DNA of 64,000 bases from Endomychus coccineus (GCA_958510875.1 OY294070.1:22001631-22065630); one strand, 5' to 3'. Positions 1 to 12,854 are shown, counted from the stretch's first letter. Notes: generated from the sequence alone by a model not told the origin. A program made the numbers and translations.

Positions 1-375
1 AAATCTTGCGCTGTACTAAACAAATGTATTGGCTGTAGGTCATGGTCATCAGACTGGTGCTAAGGTATCGTGTTATAATCTGGTGTACGAAAGCATTACA
101 GCGAATTACCAGAGCTAAGCTCACTAGCTTACGAAGACAAACATGTCTATTATCGGACCCATCTGTTCCACTTCATCGACTGCTATAGAAATCCCATTTG
201 AATCATCTTCCACTCACATCTATTTGAGAAGAAAGACAAGATGGGCCACATAGGAACTTACGCAAGGTCATATTATTCTGAGGATGATCTCAGACATCAT
301 ACTCACAACTACCAACGTCAACATTTCCTTAAAATCATCTAAACAGAAAAAAATTAATGAACTCGGAATAAAACC

Positions 376-545
376 GACCAGCTTAGGGCCGACTTCGGTT
401 GGTTCACAGACGGCTCCAAACTCCCCTAGGAGTTGCAACTGGAATATGCAGATGTAAGAATAAACTATATATTAGTTTTGGTTCTCAGACAACTACTTTT
501 CAGGCCGAGAGGTACATACCATCGAGCTTTATGCACAAGAGCTAG
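376..545 (+). pseudogene. RNase H fragment of a non-LTR retrotransposon
   Basis: Translation from 376 gives the motif WFTDGSK. After a one-base frame change near 425 it continues with a stretch ending FGSQTTTFQAER. This is the start and the QAE segment of the RNase H domain carried by Jockey/R1/I-type non-LTR retrotransposons, where the Asp of TDGS and the Glu of QAE are catalytic. The frame is broken and neither the reverse transcriptase nor the rest of the domain is present, so it is a dead fragment. The preceding 375 bases gave no recognisable coding or repeat structure. Confidence 0.6.
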
Positions 546-591
546 AACAAACGCCACTTGCTCGCAGATAAGGCTTAATTAGGTAGGTAAT

Positions 592-735
592 AATAATGTT
601 CTCTCAATGAAAATGTTCTCTCTGAATGATGTAATTACTCAATGAAAATGTTCTCTCTGAAGGATGTAATTACTCGATGAAAAGGTTCTCTCTCAAGGAT
701 GTAATTATTCGATGAGAATGTTCTCTCTTTCTCTT

Positions 736-778
<43 letters not shown>

Positions 779-1024
779 ATCTTTGGAGGATGTAATTATT
801 CGATGAAAAGGTTCTCTCTCAAGGATGTAATTACTCAATGAAAATGTTCTCTCTGAAGGATGTAATTACTCATGAGAATGTTCTGTATAAAGGATGTAAA
901 TACTCAATGATAATGTTCTCTCTCTAGTATGTAATTAGTCGATGAGAATGTTCTCTCTCAGGATGGAATTACTCGGTGAAATGGTTCTCTCTCAAGGATG
1001 TAATTAGTCGATGAGAGTGATCTC

Positions 1025-1090
<66 letters not shown>

Positions 1091-1364
1091 TCTCTCTCTT
1101 TATCTTTTGAGGATGTAATTACTCGATGAAAAGGTTCTCTCTCAAGGATGTAATTATTGAATGTTCTCTTTCAGTGATGTAATTACTCATAAGAATGTTC
1201 TGTCTAAAGGATGTAAATACTCAATGATAATGTTCTCTCTCTAGTATGTAATTAGTCGATGAGAATGTTCTCTCTCAGGATGGAATTACCCGGTGAAATG
1301 GTTCTCTCTCAAGGATGTGATTGCTCAATGTTCTCTCTCAAGGATGTAATTAGTCGATGAGAGT

Positions 1365-1434
<70 letters not shown>

Positions 1435-1536
1435 CTTTTGAGGATGTAATTATTCGATGGAAAGGTTCTCTCTCAAGGATGTAATTGCTCAATGTTCTCT
1501 CTCAAGGATGTAATTAGTCGATGAGAGTGATCTCTT

Positions 1537-1582
<46 letters not shown>

Positions 1583-2145
1583 CCGAGGATGGTTATTCGA
1601 TGAAAAGGTTCTCTCTCAAGGATGTAATTATTGAATGTTCTCTTTCAGTGATGTAATTACTCATAAGAATGTTCTGTCTAAAGGATGTAAATACTTAATG
1701 ATAATGTTCTCTCTCAAGTATGTAATTAGTCGGTGAGAATGTTCTCTCTCAGGATGGAATTACTCGGTGAAATGGTTCTCTCTCAAGGATGTAATTGCTC
1801 AATGTTCTCTCTCAAGGATGTAATTAGTCGATGAGAGTGATCTCTTCCTTTCTCTCTCTCTCTCTCTCTCTCTTTATCTTTTGAGGATGTAATTATTCGA
1901 TTAAAAGGTTCTCTCTCAAGGATGTAATTATTGAATGTTCTCTTACAGTGATGTACTTACTCAGGAGAATGTTCTATCTAAAAGAAGTAAATACTCAATG
2001 AAAATGTTCTCTCTCAAGGATGTAATTAGTCGATGAGAATGTTCTCTCTCAAGGATGTAATTACTTGATGAAATGGTTCTCTCTCAAGGATGTAATTGCT
2101 CAATGTTCTCTCTCAAGGATGTAATTAGTCAATGAGAGTGATCTC

Positions 2146-2202
<57 letters not shown>

Positions 2203-2379
2203 ATCTTTTGAGGATGTAATTATTCGATGAAAAGGTTCTCTCTCAAGGATGTAATTATTGAATGTTCTCTTACAGTGATGTACTTACTAAGGAGAATGTT
2301 CTGTCTAAAGGATGTAAATACTCAATGATAATGTTCTCTCTCAAGTATGTAATTAGTCGATAAGAGTGATCTCTTCCTT

Positions 2380-2411
<32 letters not shown>

Positions 2412-2680
2412 AAAGATGTAAATACTAAATGAAAATGTTCTCTCTCAAGGATGTAATTAGTCGATGAAAATGTTCTCTCTCAAGGATGTAATTACTTGAT
2501 CAAATGGTTCTCTCTCAAGGATGTAATTACTTGATGTTCTTTCGCAATGATGTAATTATTCAATGAGAATCTACTCTCTCAATGATGTAATTATTCGATG
2601 AAAATGTTCTCCTTCAAGGATGTAATTACTCGATGAGAATGTTCTCCCTTGAGGGCGTATTTATTCAATTAGTATTTTCT
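592..2680. repeat. Compound satellite: ~33-bp units with CT tracts
   Basis: A unit of about 33-35 bp, built around GGATGTAATTACTCGATGA followed by a variable AATGTTCTCTCTCAA part, repeats through about 2 kb. The array is punctuated by at least seven pure or nearly pure CT tracts (about 722-776, 1028-1102, 1367-1430, 1530-1577, 1850-1872, 2152-2200, 2379-2410). The CT tracts look like expansions of the CTCTCT already present in the unit. Blocks of several units plus one CT tract recur at roughly 165-340 bp, which gives a loose higher-order structure. The open frame on the minus strand here is repeat translation (RERERE), not a gene. Confidence 0.9.
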
Positions 2681-4199
2681 CTCGTTAGGCAATAATAATT
2701 ATCCAGCAATGAGAGCTCGCATAAGATTTGTTATAATTATGCAAACTGTCTGAACTGAAGATAAAGCTCTCTCTTGATCATTTTTGCTTAACGATCCGGT
2801 CTTCAAACATATGTATAAAAACGTTGAACGACGTTCTCTTGTGAAAGAATGCAATACTTCAATAGTGTTTTAATTATTATTAGGTGGCTATTACGCAACG
2901 TGAAAATCTATCGACGGTAAATTATAATAACCCCAGGTGGTTACGATGGTGCGAATAGGTACAACTTATAGGATGTTTATTTATACTTACATATGATTTG
3001 CCTCGGGAAGGTTATTAAACGTACATGTGTGGAATAATTCATCGATTTCTACAGGTGAATTCTCTCTAAACAAATATTTAGTTAATGATGATTACTTCTT
3101 TTGAGTAACATGCTAACGGTACGTATTTCTATGTTTGTAGGAAACTCATTATCAGACTAAGCAGGCCACGAGCTCGTAAGAGTGCAATGCATTAACGCAT
3201 CCTTTCTAAAACTATAAGAAGAAAAAAATGTGTCAATTCAATCGTAGCAACTTGCAAAACTGCCTCGTATCTCGTTCACCATTTCCTATGTCGTCGAAGC
3301 AATAACTATAGTGATATTAAAGGTTGTGCGAAATAATCCAGATATAAAATACACGTCTTCCGATCAGGGTTTAATTTGTTTAAAACCATCATAACTTCCT
3401 GAAATTAACCGTGATTCATTGATCAACAACTGCCCTCACTAGTAGGAATCTAAAATATATTGTAAAAGGTTAGAAACAGATGAAGATGCGGAAAGACGCT
3501 AAATCATACTTATGTCATCGGAAGTTCATTCAAATTGCCAACATAATGTGTTTCACAAGGGTTGATACTCTTATCGAATTATTAAATATACTAATGATTT
3601 GCCTACTACCATTGTCAGCTCCTTTTGTTACCACAATTCGCCTGCTGTGTGATACATTCCGATAGAAAATGAAATTTCAAATTTTCATCTCAAATATACA
3701 CATTCACACAGGAAGACAGTTTGCCCTTTATTCAGTCATAACATTTTTATACAAGCTTATTCACAAGTGAAAACATGTTCCAATCCTATCTAAGGAATTT
3801 CCATAAGAAACAGGTAAAACTCTGTTAAATTCTAATTATTATCACCTGTCACACTCAATACTGGACATGCGCCATAAGACTAAAAGGTACTGTCGTAAGC
3901 TACCTCTCTACACCAGGTCTTTTTTTTTTTTGATGAACACTTACGTTCGTAGCCAGTCCTCTGATCTTCTCTTGGTCTGTAACCAAGGCCTTCCTGAGAA
4001 ACTTCCGTAATATGGTTTGAGATCCCAACCTTCCGTTTATGATCGAGCTTTCGCTCAGGTCCATCTACCTATGTGATGGTTAATAGTCTCCTACGATACA
4101 ATGGCTTTGCAGATGATGTTAACTCTATACCGCTTCATCCTTTAGAGCCCCTGTAGCATTCAATCAACCCAGAGACAGGCTGATGGGACAAATGAAAAT
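2681..4199. other. No recognisable gene or element
   Basis: AT-rich sequence with no convincing coding region. A 61-codon plus-strand frame at 3480-3665 is hydrophobic in its second half. It has no family resemblance, no clear start context and no recognised splice partner, so it is not called. A short T run lies near 3919. Confidence 0.5.
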
Positions 4200-4712
4200 C
4201 GTGCACGAATTTTGAAATGAGGATCTGTTCTAGGGCCGTCTCTTTAAAACAAACACATACCGTCGTTGGCGCGGTAACTCATATCTGGAGACCAGCTCAG
4301 AATATGTTGAAGCCAGAATTATCAGCGATGAAACAATAAACGCTTCGGAAGACCAAAATAGGAACAAATCTTATCGATGTCTGAATGGCTCCTGTTCGTT
4401 TTGGACTTTCGCCAAAGCAATTGGTAGAAATTTCACTCCCACTTCATTTCCTTCTCTAACCAAAGATGATGCCACACTGGCTACTACACCACAAAAAAAG
4501 TCAACATTTTTGTTGGAACGTTTGCAGCAAATTCCACTTTACATCCAGAAGGGAAAGGCCCTCGCGACATTGCTGCAATCGATATCCATATGCCTGAAAT
4601 TTTCCTTTCAGCGCGCAATTAGGCGCGTTATACCTGATCTCAATACCGAAAAGTCTATGAGACCAGACGGAATTCCACCTGTCGTTCTCAAGGAATGTGC
4701 GCCTGAATGAAC
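4200..4712 (+). pseudogene. Jockey-like non-LTR retrotransposon fragment (RT N-terminal part)
   Basis: This stretch is a diverged copy of the better preserved fragment at 19556-20206. Both share the run encoding FWTFAKAI/FWALAKAI, then a segment read in several frames as PLTKDDATLATTPQ, then LLERLQQIPL/AANSTM and finally the RT block near RPDGIPPVVLKECAPE. That last block matches the non-LTR RT motif in which G-x-D-G-I-x-P precedes the first helix of the fingers. Stops and frame changes show that it is inactive. It ends where the oppositely oriented mariner relic begins. Confidence 0.6.
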
Positions 4713-4721
4713 ACCAGTTTT

Positions 4722-5600
4722 CTACATTCCATACAAACTTGGTGTCTTCCTTTCCAGCTGACAGAGAGCTGGACATATGTTGACATACAACTTTCGTCTT
4801 ATTGTTTCGTGTTTAATCACCTTCCGAAATTTGGCATATAAATTTTCGGACCTACACACTGAAATTGTTAATGCAATTTGGGTTGGTTTGGGAAACAAGA
4901 AACGATTGATTTGGTCAAAACAATCTCCTGATTTTTCGATCCCTCCAAAAAAATACGATTTTTGCAATCCTTTGATATAGGGGTTTGTTTCAGCGATTAC
5001 CTCAGTATTGGAGCCAAATATCTTTCCGCCGAGCCATTTCTTCAACTTTGTGAATGGATAAAAATCGCAGGGGACAAATCGCGAGAATATGGTGGAAGAC
5101 GAACGAACTCGTTGCAAAATTCATGCAATTTTGCGACTGCGAACCTGTGCGCCGGTGCGTTGTCCTGGTGGACATCTTCTTTACCAAATGCGGCCGCTTT
5201 CGCTTCAAATCGGCGTCGAATCGATCCAACAGCTCTACGTAATATACGCCGGTGATCATTGTGTCCTTTGAAAGGTAATCGATAAGGACGATACCATGTG
5301 CATCCCAAGAAACTGTCGCTATGACTCTGTTGGTCGATAAACTCACTTTGGCCTTTTTTTCGGTTCGATTCACCAAGACAAGTCCACTGTTTCTACTGTT
5401 CTTTGGACTTTGGTGTGTTGTGATGGATCCATGTTTCGTCCACGATTAGATACGGCGCAAAATTTCCTTTTTATCGTGCTTGAACATCGCCAAACACTCC
5501 TTTGAAGTTGTCACATGGTCGCGCTTGTTGTCAACAGAAAGCAAATGCGGCACCCATCTGACAGATAGCTTTCTTATGGGTGACAAACAGAACTGAATAA
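4722..5600 (-). pseudogene. mariner transposase relic
   Basis: Read on the minus strand, this encodes in order: LSVRW and CLAMFKHD-like N-terminal pieces (near 5560-5470), WIH (near 5440), SWDAHGIVLIDYLSKD (about 5310-5250), a YYVELLDRFDADLKRKRP block, HQDNAPAHR (near 5170) and a C-terminal KKWLGGKIFGSNTEVIAETNPY block. These are the conserved parts of mariner (Tc1/mariner, DD34D) transposases, with catalytic Asp in SWDAHG and QDNAPAH. Three frames are used, so at least two frameshifts are present. No terminal inverted repeats were identified. The fragment at 55066-55311 shares the LSDRWV..LLSV and ECLAMFKHDK segments and is probably the same family. Confidence 0.85.
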
Positions 5601-7541
5601 CATATCAGTCTGAAAATCTTAATGCGTTCTAGTTGAGGATGGTACATCACGAATGTTACATGGAATTTTCGATTGTTACGCCATCTGTTCATTTTTAGAG
5701 ACTTTTTCACCTTGCCCTCGTATAAAAACGAATGGAGACTGATCCAATTCAGTCACATCAGCCGACGAAGTAAAGCTTCATGTACGATACGTTTGACTTC
5801 AAAAGAGTTGCCGCAGAATTCTGACAAGAACCAGTAGGCCTAAACAGTGTGTATTAATAATTCTGTTTATATCCATCTTATGGTTTGGGTCGAATACTTT
5901 CATAAATTAAGTATATTTTTTTTGTAATTCAATATCCGTACAGGTGCTTCCACATAATTAATTGATTAAGAAATTATTTACATCCTACATTGGAACATTA
6001 CTAATAATTGAACATTATTATATTAGTAACAATAGTTACAATCTTTTCTAATAACACTTATAAAAAACACTATTCGATACGTAGATCGTGAATTACTGGT
6101 AAGGTCGAGATTTCCAATGAGTGTCTATTTTTTTTAACTTGACCGTAACCCAATTGCATCCACTTAACATAAGTACCATTCGATTGGAGCATCAAAATCG
6201 CATTATAAATTTGAACGTGATATAATCCAGATCTGATGAACATATGGCGTGAAGTCTGAGGTTAGCTGACTACCGATTAAAACAAAACATTAACGAGCAT
6301 CATCTTAGTCTCAGCACTCTTGATGTAAGGATACACCACGACAAGGAAGTTACATTGATGGCCTTTCAATGCCGTCTCATTTATGACAACATCAATTTCA
6401 ATACCGATTTATTCACCACGCGGTTTTAATCTCTATGTTTACATCTATCTAATATTAGTCCAGTTCTAATATTAGTAAACTGCCTATGATTTCATTATTA
6501 TGCTTGTTTCAACGATAATTATACGAATGTAGAAATGGAACGCTTTATTATATTTGCGTGAAATAGAAATAGGAATGGTTTATAGCCAGCCTGGAGAATG
6601 ACAAAAATAATAATATTCTCAAGTCAGTAATATCATCTCTCTGATTCATATTTTGTTCATTCTGTCGGATTTATTTTCGGAACTTTCTCCGGTTTTAGTA
6701 CAGATCATTTCCAATTTTCAAAATGAAATCATTTTTAGAAAATTAAAATTCCATCTAAAATTTAAATAACTAATAGCAAAGTAACAAGATCCTCTAGGGG
6801 TTGCCGGATGTTATCTGTTCAGTATCAATAATAAATGTAGCTTGAGAAGAGTAAAGACATTTCTAATAAAAATATGAGACAATTCACACCCGCGCTTCAA
6901 GGAGGGTAATATGAAACCATAGCTGGCATGGCCAAGATGTTCAATAATTTCACACAAGTTTCTTGTTCTTAAAGGAATCATTAACATTTCAAGATGAATG
7001 ACCAGTATACGACGGAAAACGAATGCTGAGCTATAATAAATTTTAATATTAACCATCTGGAGATGTTTAGCTTGCGGGTTTTTTCCAGACTTGCTGTGCT
7101 CTTAATATGGAAATTTTAAACGTCGTTCTTTCATAAGTATCTAATCGTCAAAATTGTAATTGAATATAGTCTTGTTTATAGTAGAAATAATTAATAAAGA
7201 AGGGAATCTAATATTCAGAAAAGGACATATAGGTTTAGAAATCCCGACTGAAAACATTCTGAATTAGAGACCTCAAGAGAGGAATCTTACTGCTTATTGG
7301 TTAAACAGTTCAGGGATCCTTTTCCTGATTATAGATTGGTTCTTGAAAAAAGGACCCATCATAAATATCATGGGCAATGCCTAAAACTTGAATTGTTCCC
7401 TTAAGGAAAAACATGACACTTAGTAGTTTCTTCAGAGTGTTTTTTGTAAGAAAGGTGGATTCCGCTAAATCAGAGTTGTTTTAGATTTTCAATCAAAGTT
7501 TGTTGTTCTCGGTTTTTCATTCAGGTTCAAGTTCAATAATA
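5601..7541. other. No recognisable gene or element
   Basis: AT-rich sequence without convincing coding potential. An 81-codon minus-strand frame (6811-7056) has no recognisable motif or partner. A few runs such as the repeated CTAATATTAG near 6450-6475 are too short to classify. Confidence 0.4.
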
Positions 7542-9108
7542 CCGGGATATCAAAAATTATCTTGGTCAGGGGTGGTTGTGGAATCTAAAACGTGTGTCTT
7601 ACTTTACGTTTGAAATAATTATGTCACTGTCACACTGACATCATCAATAACCTACAAATTTCATACCTATTTATTTCAGTTGTAAAACAATAATGAACTA
7701 CAAAATATGAAATAACGGTTTTAGTAACAAGAAAAACTAAATTACAGTAATTGTTGGAAATGTCCCCGTTTTGTTCGATGCACAAGTTGACGCGCATCCT
7801 CATGCTGTGAAAACCTTTTTGCAGCCTTTCTGGCGTTATGGTTGCACATTGCTGAACTATTCTTTGTTGAAGTTCTTGCAAATTATTTACCGGTGTTGCG
7901 AAAATTTTGTTTTTGAGTAAAGAAATAAAAAATGGTCCATAATTGTTAAAAAAGGTGATCTCGGAGGAAACTCAACTTCTGTATGCAAACTTATCAGCCG
8001 GTCATCAAAAAACTCGCGGAGAAAAGCAATATTTTCTCGTGTAGTATGTGCTGTTGCACCGTCATGCTGGGAATAACCGTACCGAAGTTCATCATCGTTC
8101 AACTGTTGCACAAATTCAGCCAAAAAGATGTGTCTGTACCTTTCTGCGTTGACGGTGAAATCGAAAAAAATTGGCCCAATTATTCTTCTGCGAGAAACTG
8201 CTATCCAAACACCGATTTTTCGAGCATGTAGTGGCGATTCAGTAAAAACATGAGGGTTATCATTGCTCCACATCCGCATATTTTGAGAATTGATGTATCC
8301 CGAAAGGTGGAACCACGCTTCGTCAGAAAAAAAAAGTTAAGTCCAGAAGATCGTCATTCATTAAATTATTGACAAACCAATGGCAGTAAGCAAGGCGTCT
8401 GGGGTGGTCTGCGGGCAGAAGAGCTTGATGGGCTTGCATCTTATATGGATGCAGGTTCAAGTCTTCCTTTAAAATCTTCTGACATGTTCCATAAGAAAGT
8501 CCAATTTCCTGAGAAAGAAGTTTCAAAGGTTTTGCACGCTCCTCTTCCATACGTTGACGAACGTCATTGACAACTTCTTCTGTACGAACTCTTGGTCTAC
8601 CAGCACCTTTTTTATGAGTCACACAACCAGTTTCGCGAAACACTCCAACACAATTTGTAAGGCACGCATAAAAATTGTCCGGTAATATTGCCACGTTTTT
8701 GAAGTGCTCTCGAAAATTGTCCAAACACAAACGTTGACTGTATTGCCAATTTCCATTAACTAGCGCACCCGTTCGAAAATAGGCTTCAATCATGAAAAAT
8801 TTGTGCTGTGTTGTAAGAGGCATGATTCAAAAACTGGATTAGAAAATTTCAGCACAATGACTTAAAAGATTCTGACACAAGAAAATATATTCAAAAATTT
8901 AAAGTGAGACACACGTTTTACATTCCACAACCACCCTTGACCAAGAACATTTCATTATTGTTTTACAACTGAAATAAATAGGAAATTTGTAGTTTATTGA
9001 TGATGTCCGTGTGACAGTGACATACTTATTTCAAACGTAAAGTAAGACAGTAAGACACACGTTTTAGATTCCACAACCACCCTTGACCAAGATAATTTTT
9101 GATATCCC
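7542..9108 (-). mobile_element. DD41D-type IS630/Tc1/mariner transposon, copy A
   Basis: The element is bounded by inverted repeats that start (CC)GGGATATCAAAAATTATC at the left and are mirrored at 9030-9108. The inverted repeats extend about 170 bp inward (to the stretch read as GTTGTAAAACAATAATGAA). A TA dinucleotide flanks each end, the target site expected for the superfamily. Next to the outer right TIR lies a second, internal copy of its first 60 bases (8915-8940 region), giving a nested subterminal repeat. The element carries one transposase gene on the minus strand. Copies B (40200-41612) and C (49365-49972) are in this window too. Confidence 0.85.
7630..8823 (-). pseudogene. Transposase of copy A (DD41D), frameshifted
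   Basis: The first frame (8823-8323, 166 aa) starts MPLTTQHKFFMIEAYF and holds the N-terminal helix-turn-helix region common to a group of insect IS630/Tc1-like transposases (domain annotated as DUF4817 in related proteins, from memory), then a basic RPRVRTEEVV linker. It runs into the second frame (8279-7887, 130 aa), which has VWIAVSRRRIIGPIFFD, the second catalytic Asp in HDGATAH and the third in LTIMDHFLF. The spacing between these Asp residues is 41 residues. A third frame (7881-7630) holds the C-terminal helices. At least two indels separate the frames, so copy A should not make active protein. The family role is cut-and-paste transposition in the nucleus. Confidence 0.85.
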
Positions 9109-11489
9109 TATACATTCATCAATCAGTTCAATTAGTTTCGATCCCCTAGGTTCATCCTGGTTGGGTATCAATTTAATAATCTTAGTTTTTTAGTTAATTT
9201 AGATTATCTAGGTCTGTTTTATTTGAGTGTAGATTTTGATCTCATTTTTTTAAATTATTATTAGTAATGAAGTTAGCTATAATATTATTTCGTTATCAAT
9301 TGTCATAATCATTGTTTTACCATTATTAATTTAATTGTTATTTTTGTTATTAAATTTTATTGTTGTTGTTTCGTAGAGAGCGAGAGAGAGAGAAACATGT
9401 TACACTTCTCAGCGGTTACTTCTCAGATTTTTTTCCAGCTTGTATTCATAGCTAACCCCAAATAATATTCAAACAGGTTCATTTTGATTTCTAATTTAGT
9501 TTTCTCTGATGATGGATACTTGGTAGCTGAAAGGTCGTTAGTATTTTATTAGTATTTTTAGTGAATAAGGGTGATTATTTTGTACTCATTAATGATTATA
9601 TAAATTAAAATAACTCGAATCAATAATAAAAATTGGAAATTAATGCAATGGGCCGATAATAATTAACGATTTCTGAGGCTAATAAAAACGTATGACATAG
9701 TATCACTTTTTAACTAAAATTTATTATGTAAATTGTTAAGAAAGTTATAGTGAATATCATTATCACAATCATATATTTAACCCGACGTGGAAAATTGAGG
9801 TAACAAAAGACGGGTGAGAGCTAGTGATCTAGGGTTTAGTTAAGTACTGCAGTTATTAAACTCATAATAAGGATGCCACTGTATGGTGAGACAATTGTTA
9901 ACAATCCAGGAAGCACGAGTACATCAAATAGACGTCAAATTTAGTACTATTTTATGTTTTGATCTGAAATTCTATGTTTAATATGTATATCGATTTTTTC
10001 ACAGTTAAATATTTCGAATATTTTTTATGTATATTAGGATACACTCCTCATATATAAAAAAATATTTAATTTTCTCTACATGAAGAAATTAGATACTGCA
10101 CATTTTCTATAGAATAAAAAGTAACATGTGATTTTAGTTTAAAATATGCAAATTAAAAATATTTCATAAAGGCATACAAACGATGTCAATTCGAGCACAT
10201 ATGATTGAGATATAATTGTAGTTGAAGTAAATTTAATTTACATATTGCTCTAAAATTTAATGTTCAATATACATCCATTTTTTTACACTTTACCGACTTA
10301 TTATTTCTCACCATAAAAGAAATTAAATGCTTCACTAACTAGCTACGCAATTTAATAACTACTAAGACAATTAATTATTAATTATAGGTTCAATTTATAA
10401 AATGGGAACTAAAAATAATACGACTCCATGCAAACAAAAATTGAACAGATACTTATAGTAAATATTCAAATTGAATTTTCGTTAAAAACAGGAAACTAAA
10501 AATTTTTTTTAAATCAATTCTTAACGTCAAAACGTTGAGGATTCAAACTTGTGATACGTCAATTTCTTAGAATACAAAGAGGATTCTAAATAAAAAATAA
10601 AAATACCAGGTCCGTATTTAAAAAAATAAAGTTGATGATGATTCCCAAAAAACGAAACGTCGGATTTCATATTTGGCAACGTCATCTTGTTGAGGGGAAA
10701 TGTGAAAATGATAAATAGTCATGTATTTTGAGATATCATTCCAAATAAAGTCAGGAAAAATTAAAAAAAGGTCATGAAAAATTGTACATACCTATTATAG
10801 TTATTTAAATTCATGATTTTGTGTATTTTCTCAAATAGGTAGTGGTACAATATTTCGATTGTGATGGGAACTTGTTGGTTTTGTCATCCTGGAAACTGCA
10901 GATTACAAGGATACATTTTAGTTTAGAAATATAGGATATATTAAATCTATTTTTTGTTTTAACCTTGAATGGTACGTTGATGGTTTATTGTAGAAATACA
11001 ATGATATTATATATTTATGTTTAATAATATTGTATGTTGTTCTCTCAACCAACGTATATTTAGCGTAAGGGCTTTCAGGCATACAGATGTGTCAATTTCA
11101 CGTTCTATTATTTTTTCGAAAGTAACTTGACTGACCACCGATCTAGTAGAATCGGTGTCGTCTTCGAAAATACAAAATATAGAGTAGCATTATGGATATC
11201 TTGAAAACGTATATATAATTGGCTATTTTTGAGCAATGAAACTACAAAAAAACTCGTATTTTAAACGTTCCTAGAAACATCAATCTAACATTGAACTTAA
11301 ATTAAAATTAGATATATTTTAAGAAGGTTTTATAGACCTCTATGAACATATAATATAAATATTCACCCAAAGAGATATTTTAGATGTATATCAGAAACGT
11401 ATATTTTCATATTATCAAACTATACCAAATAGACGTATTTGGCTCGGACATTAAATTGTCTAATATACATATAGTAAGATCATCGATAG
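9109..11489. other. AT-rich stretch, no recognisable gene
   Basis: Very AT-rich sequence with no open frame above noise and no recognised element. A short GAGAGAGAG run lies near 9377-9391. If the ADAMTS gene starts upstream of 32 kb this would be 5' flank or intron, which cannot be decided here. Confidence 0.5.
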
Positions 11490-11896
11490 AGTCACCGTCA
11501 CAAATTATTAGAAATTTTACTATTCAATTCAGATAACACGAAGTTGCCGGGCTATTTTTACAAGTGCGTGTCATCTGAGCTTATACTTCACGGTGAGTAT
11601 CAGTTTCCCAACGAAAGCATAAAGCAGATAAATCTTCCAGGTTTGTGCCTCAAGATAAGGAAAAAACGAACTATAGCGAGGAGCAATGATACCCGAAGTT
11701 GTATGGTATGTAATAGGATAAGTTATCGAGATGATGATATCGATACTCATATCGTATTACTTCATAATTTGCATAACGAGTACGAGAATTACCACCGCAT
11801 TATCTTGCTGTGTAAAAAACAACCAAATATTCTCTCGTATCATCATCTTATGCACATGCAGCGTGTAGCAATAGAATTGTTAGAGTATGTACCCTA
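11490..11896 (+). CDS. Unrecognised ORF with a CxxC...H...H motif
   Basis: An open frame of about 135 codons runs from just after a TAG at 11487 to a TAA at 11894-11896. It contains no early ATG. A good splice acceptor (ACTATTCAATTCAG, ending at 11532) suggests that the real coding part begins there as a terminal exon. Near its middle is CMVCNRISY followed by DTHIVLLH, a Cys-x2-Cys / His-x4-His arrangement like a C2H2 zinc finger. The rest is rich in His, Asn, Tyr and Ile and ends LLEYVP. Its base composition is less AT-rich than its surroundings, which hints at a coding past. I do not recognise the family, and an old viral, transposon or host exon are all possible. Confidence 0.35.
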
Positions 11897-11949
11897 AAAA
11901 TATAGTTTAAGATTCAGAAGGCATCACTTTCGAAATAGTTAGTAGTGGC

Positions 11950-12202
11950 TTGTATTTATCGGAGTTTCAGAGAGCCTACGGGAGAAATTGTCCCATTAAA
12001 CGAATCACCACTAGGGAGAAAGGGTCTAGGTGGAGTACGGACCTTGAAAAATGCAAGAGGGAAATGAGGCGGCTCTTCAATAGAGCTAGGAAGGTCGGAA
12101 CCAGGGAGGCCTGGGATCGGCACAAAATCAATCAGAGGCAATATAAGGGACCTCTCGAGAAAGTCTCAAAGAACTTTTTGGAAAAATCTATGTTCTGGAA
12201 CT
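11950..12202 (+). pseudogene. Non-LTR retrotransposon fragment (endonuclease-RT linker)
   Basis: An 84-codon frame contains NCPIKR, RWSTDLEKCKREMRRLFNRARK and EAWDRHKINQRQYK. This charged segment matches the linker between the AP-type endonuclease and the reverse transcriptase in R1/Jockey-type non-LTR elements, where a W-x3-L-x6-R-x-L-x2-R pattern is usual. Neither flanking domain is present, so this is an isolated fragment. Confidence 0.6.
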
Positions 12203-12204
12203 GA

Positions 12205-12854
12205 AACCATCCCAGACACAGCAAAACTAACCAAGATATTGATGGCTATTTGGTAGCAGAAATGTCCTCAGTACTCAGTGTTCATATACCGAGTTAGAAT
12301 ATTCCTTTTAGTTCGAGAAGTTTTGTCTAAAAGTGTGAATACATACATTCCTTCCCATTTGTATTATTATTTAAAATTGACTGTGTGTACTCTTATTTTT
12401 AATTAAGAGCAATTATCATGAGAAGTCTCAGAAATGTTGGCCGATCGGATAACTTGGCAATGTTGGACCACACAAAAAGCGACACATAAATGTCTGAATT
12501 TCAATTAAATTTTAGTTCCCTTTCGAATTAACGGAATTTTTTATCTTGTAAGTGAATAATTATGTTTGTCGTTCTTATCTTTCTCAAGTTAATTATTATT
12601 TATTTTTGCATGGACTCCTAATGTTGCAATCTTAATTCGGTAGGGAAACGACTTTACCGAGATGTCTGGTAAGAAAAGTTCCGTTTTATAATTCTGCTGA
12701 TAAAGATCCCTGAATAAATTATTAGGTTTTATACATAAATTATAAGTAGGACTATACTACCGGTCTGATGGGTATATCCACTTTGTGTGTTTAAGCTGTA
12801 AAATTTTGGTCAAGAGTCATATTTTTAAATTCACATTTATGTAACTTAGAAAAA
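12205..12854. other. No recognisable gene or element
   Basis: AT-rich spacer between a non-LTR fragment and the mitochondrial insertion. It could hold a more diverged outer part of the NUMT at its right end, but no conserved 16S block was recognised left of about 12855. Confidence 0.4.

Noticed and set aside
635..838. Minus-strand ORF rich in RERERE
   Set aside because: It is translation of the CT/GA microsatellite and neighbouring repeat units.
592..2680. CRISPR-like array (regular ~33-bp repeats)
   Set aside because: Units are adjacent or separated by CT tracts, with no unique spacers of constant length. The genome is eukaryotic. This is a minisatellite.
3480..3665. 61-codon ORF with a hydrophobic stretch as a possible signal-peptide exon of the ADAMTS gene
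   Set aside because: The hydrophobic part is not N-terminal, there is no consensus donor in the required phase at its end, and it ends in a stop codon.
4501..4776. Minus-strand ORF of 91 codons
   Set aside because: Shadow frame across the junction of a plus-strand non-LTR fragment and the mariner relic.
11490..11896. Endogenous viral gene
   Set aside because: Considered because the base composition differs from its surroundings. No viral family motif was recognised, so it is reported only as an unknown ORF.
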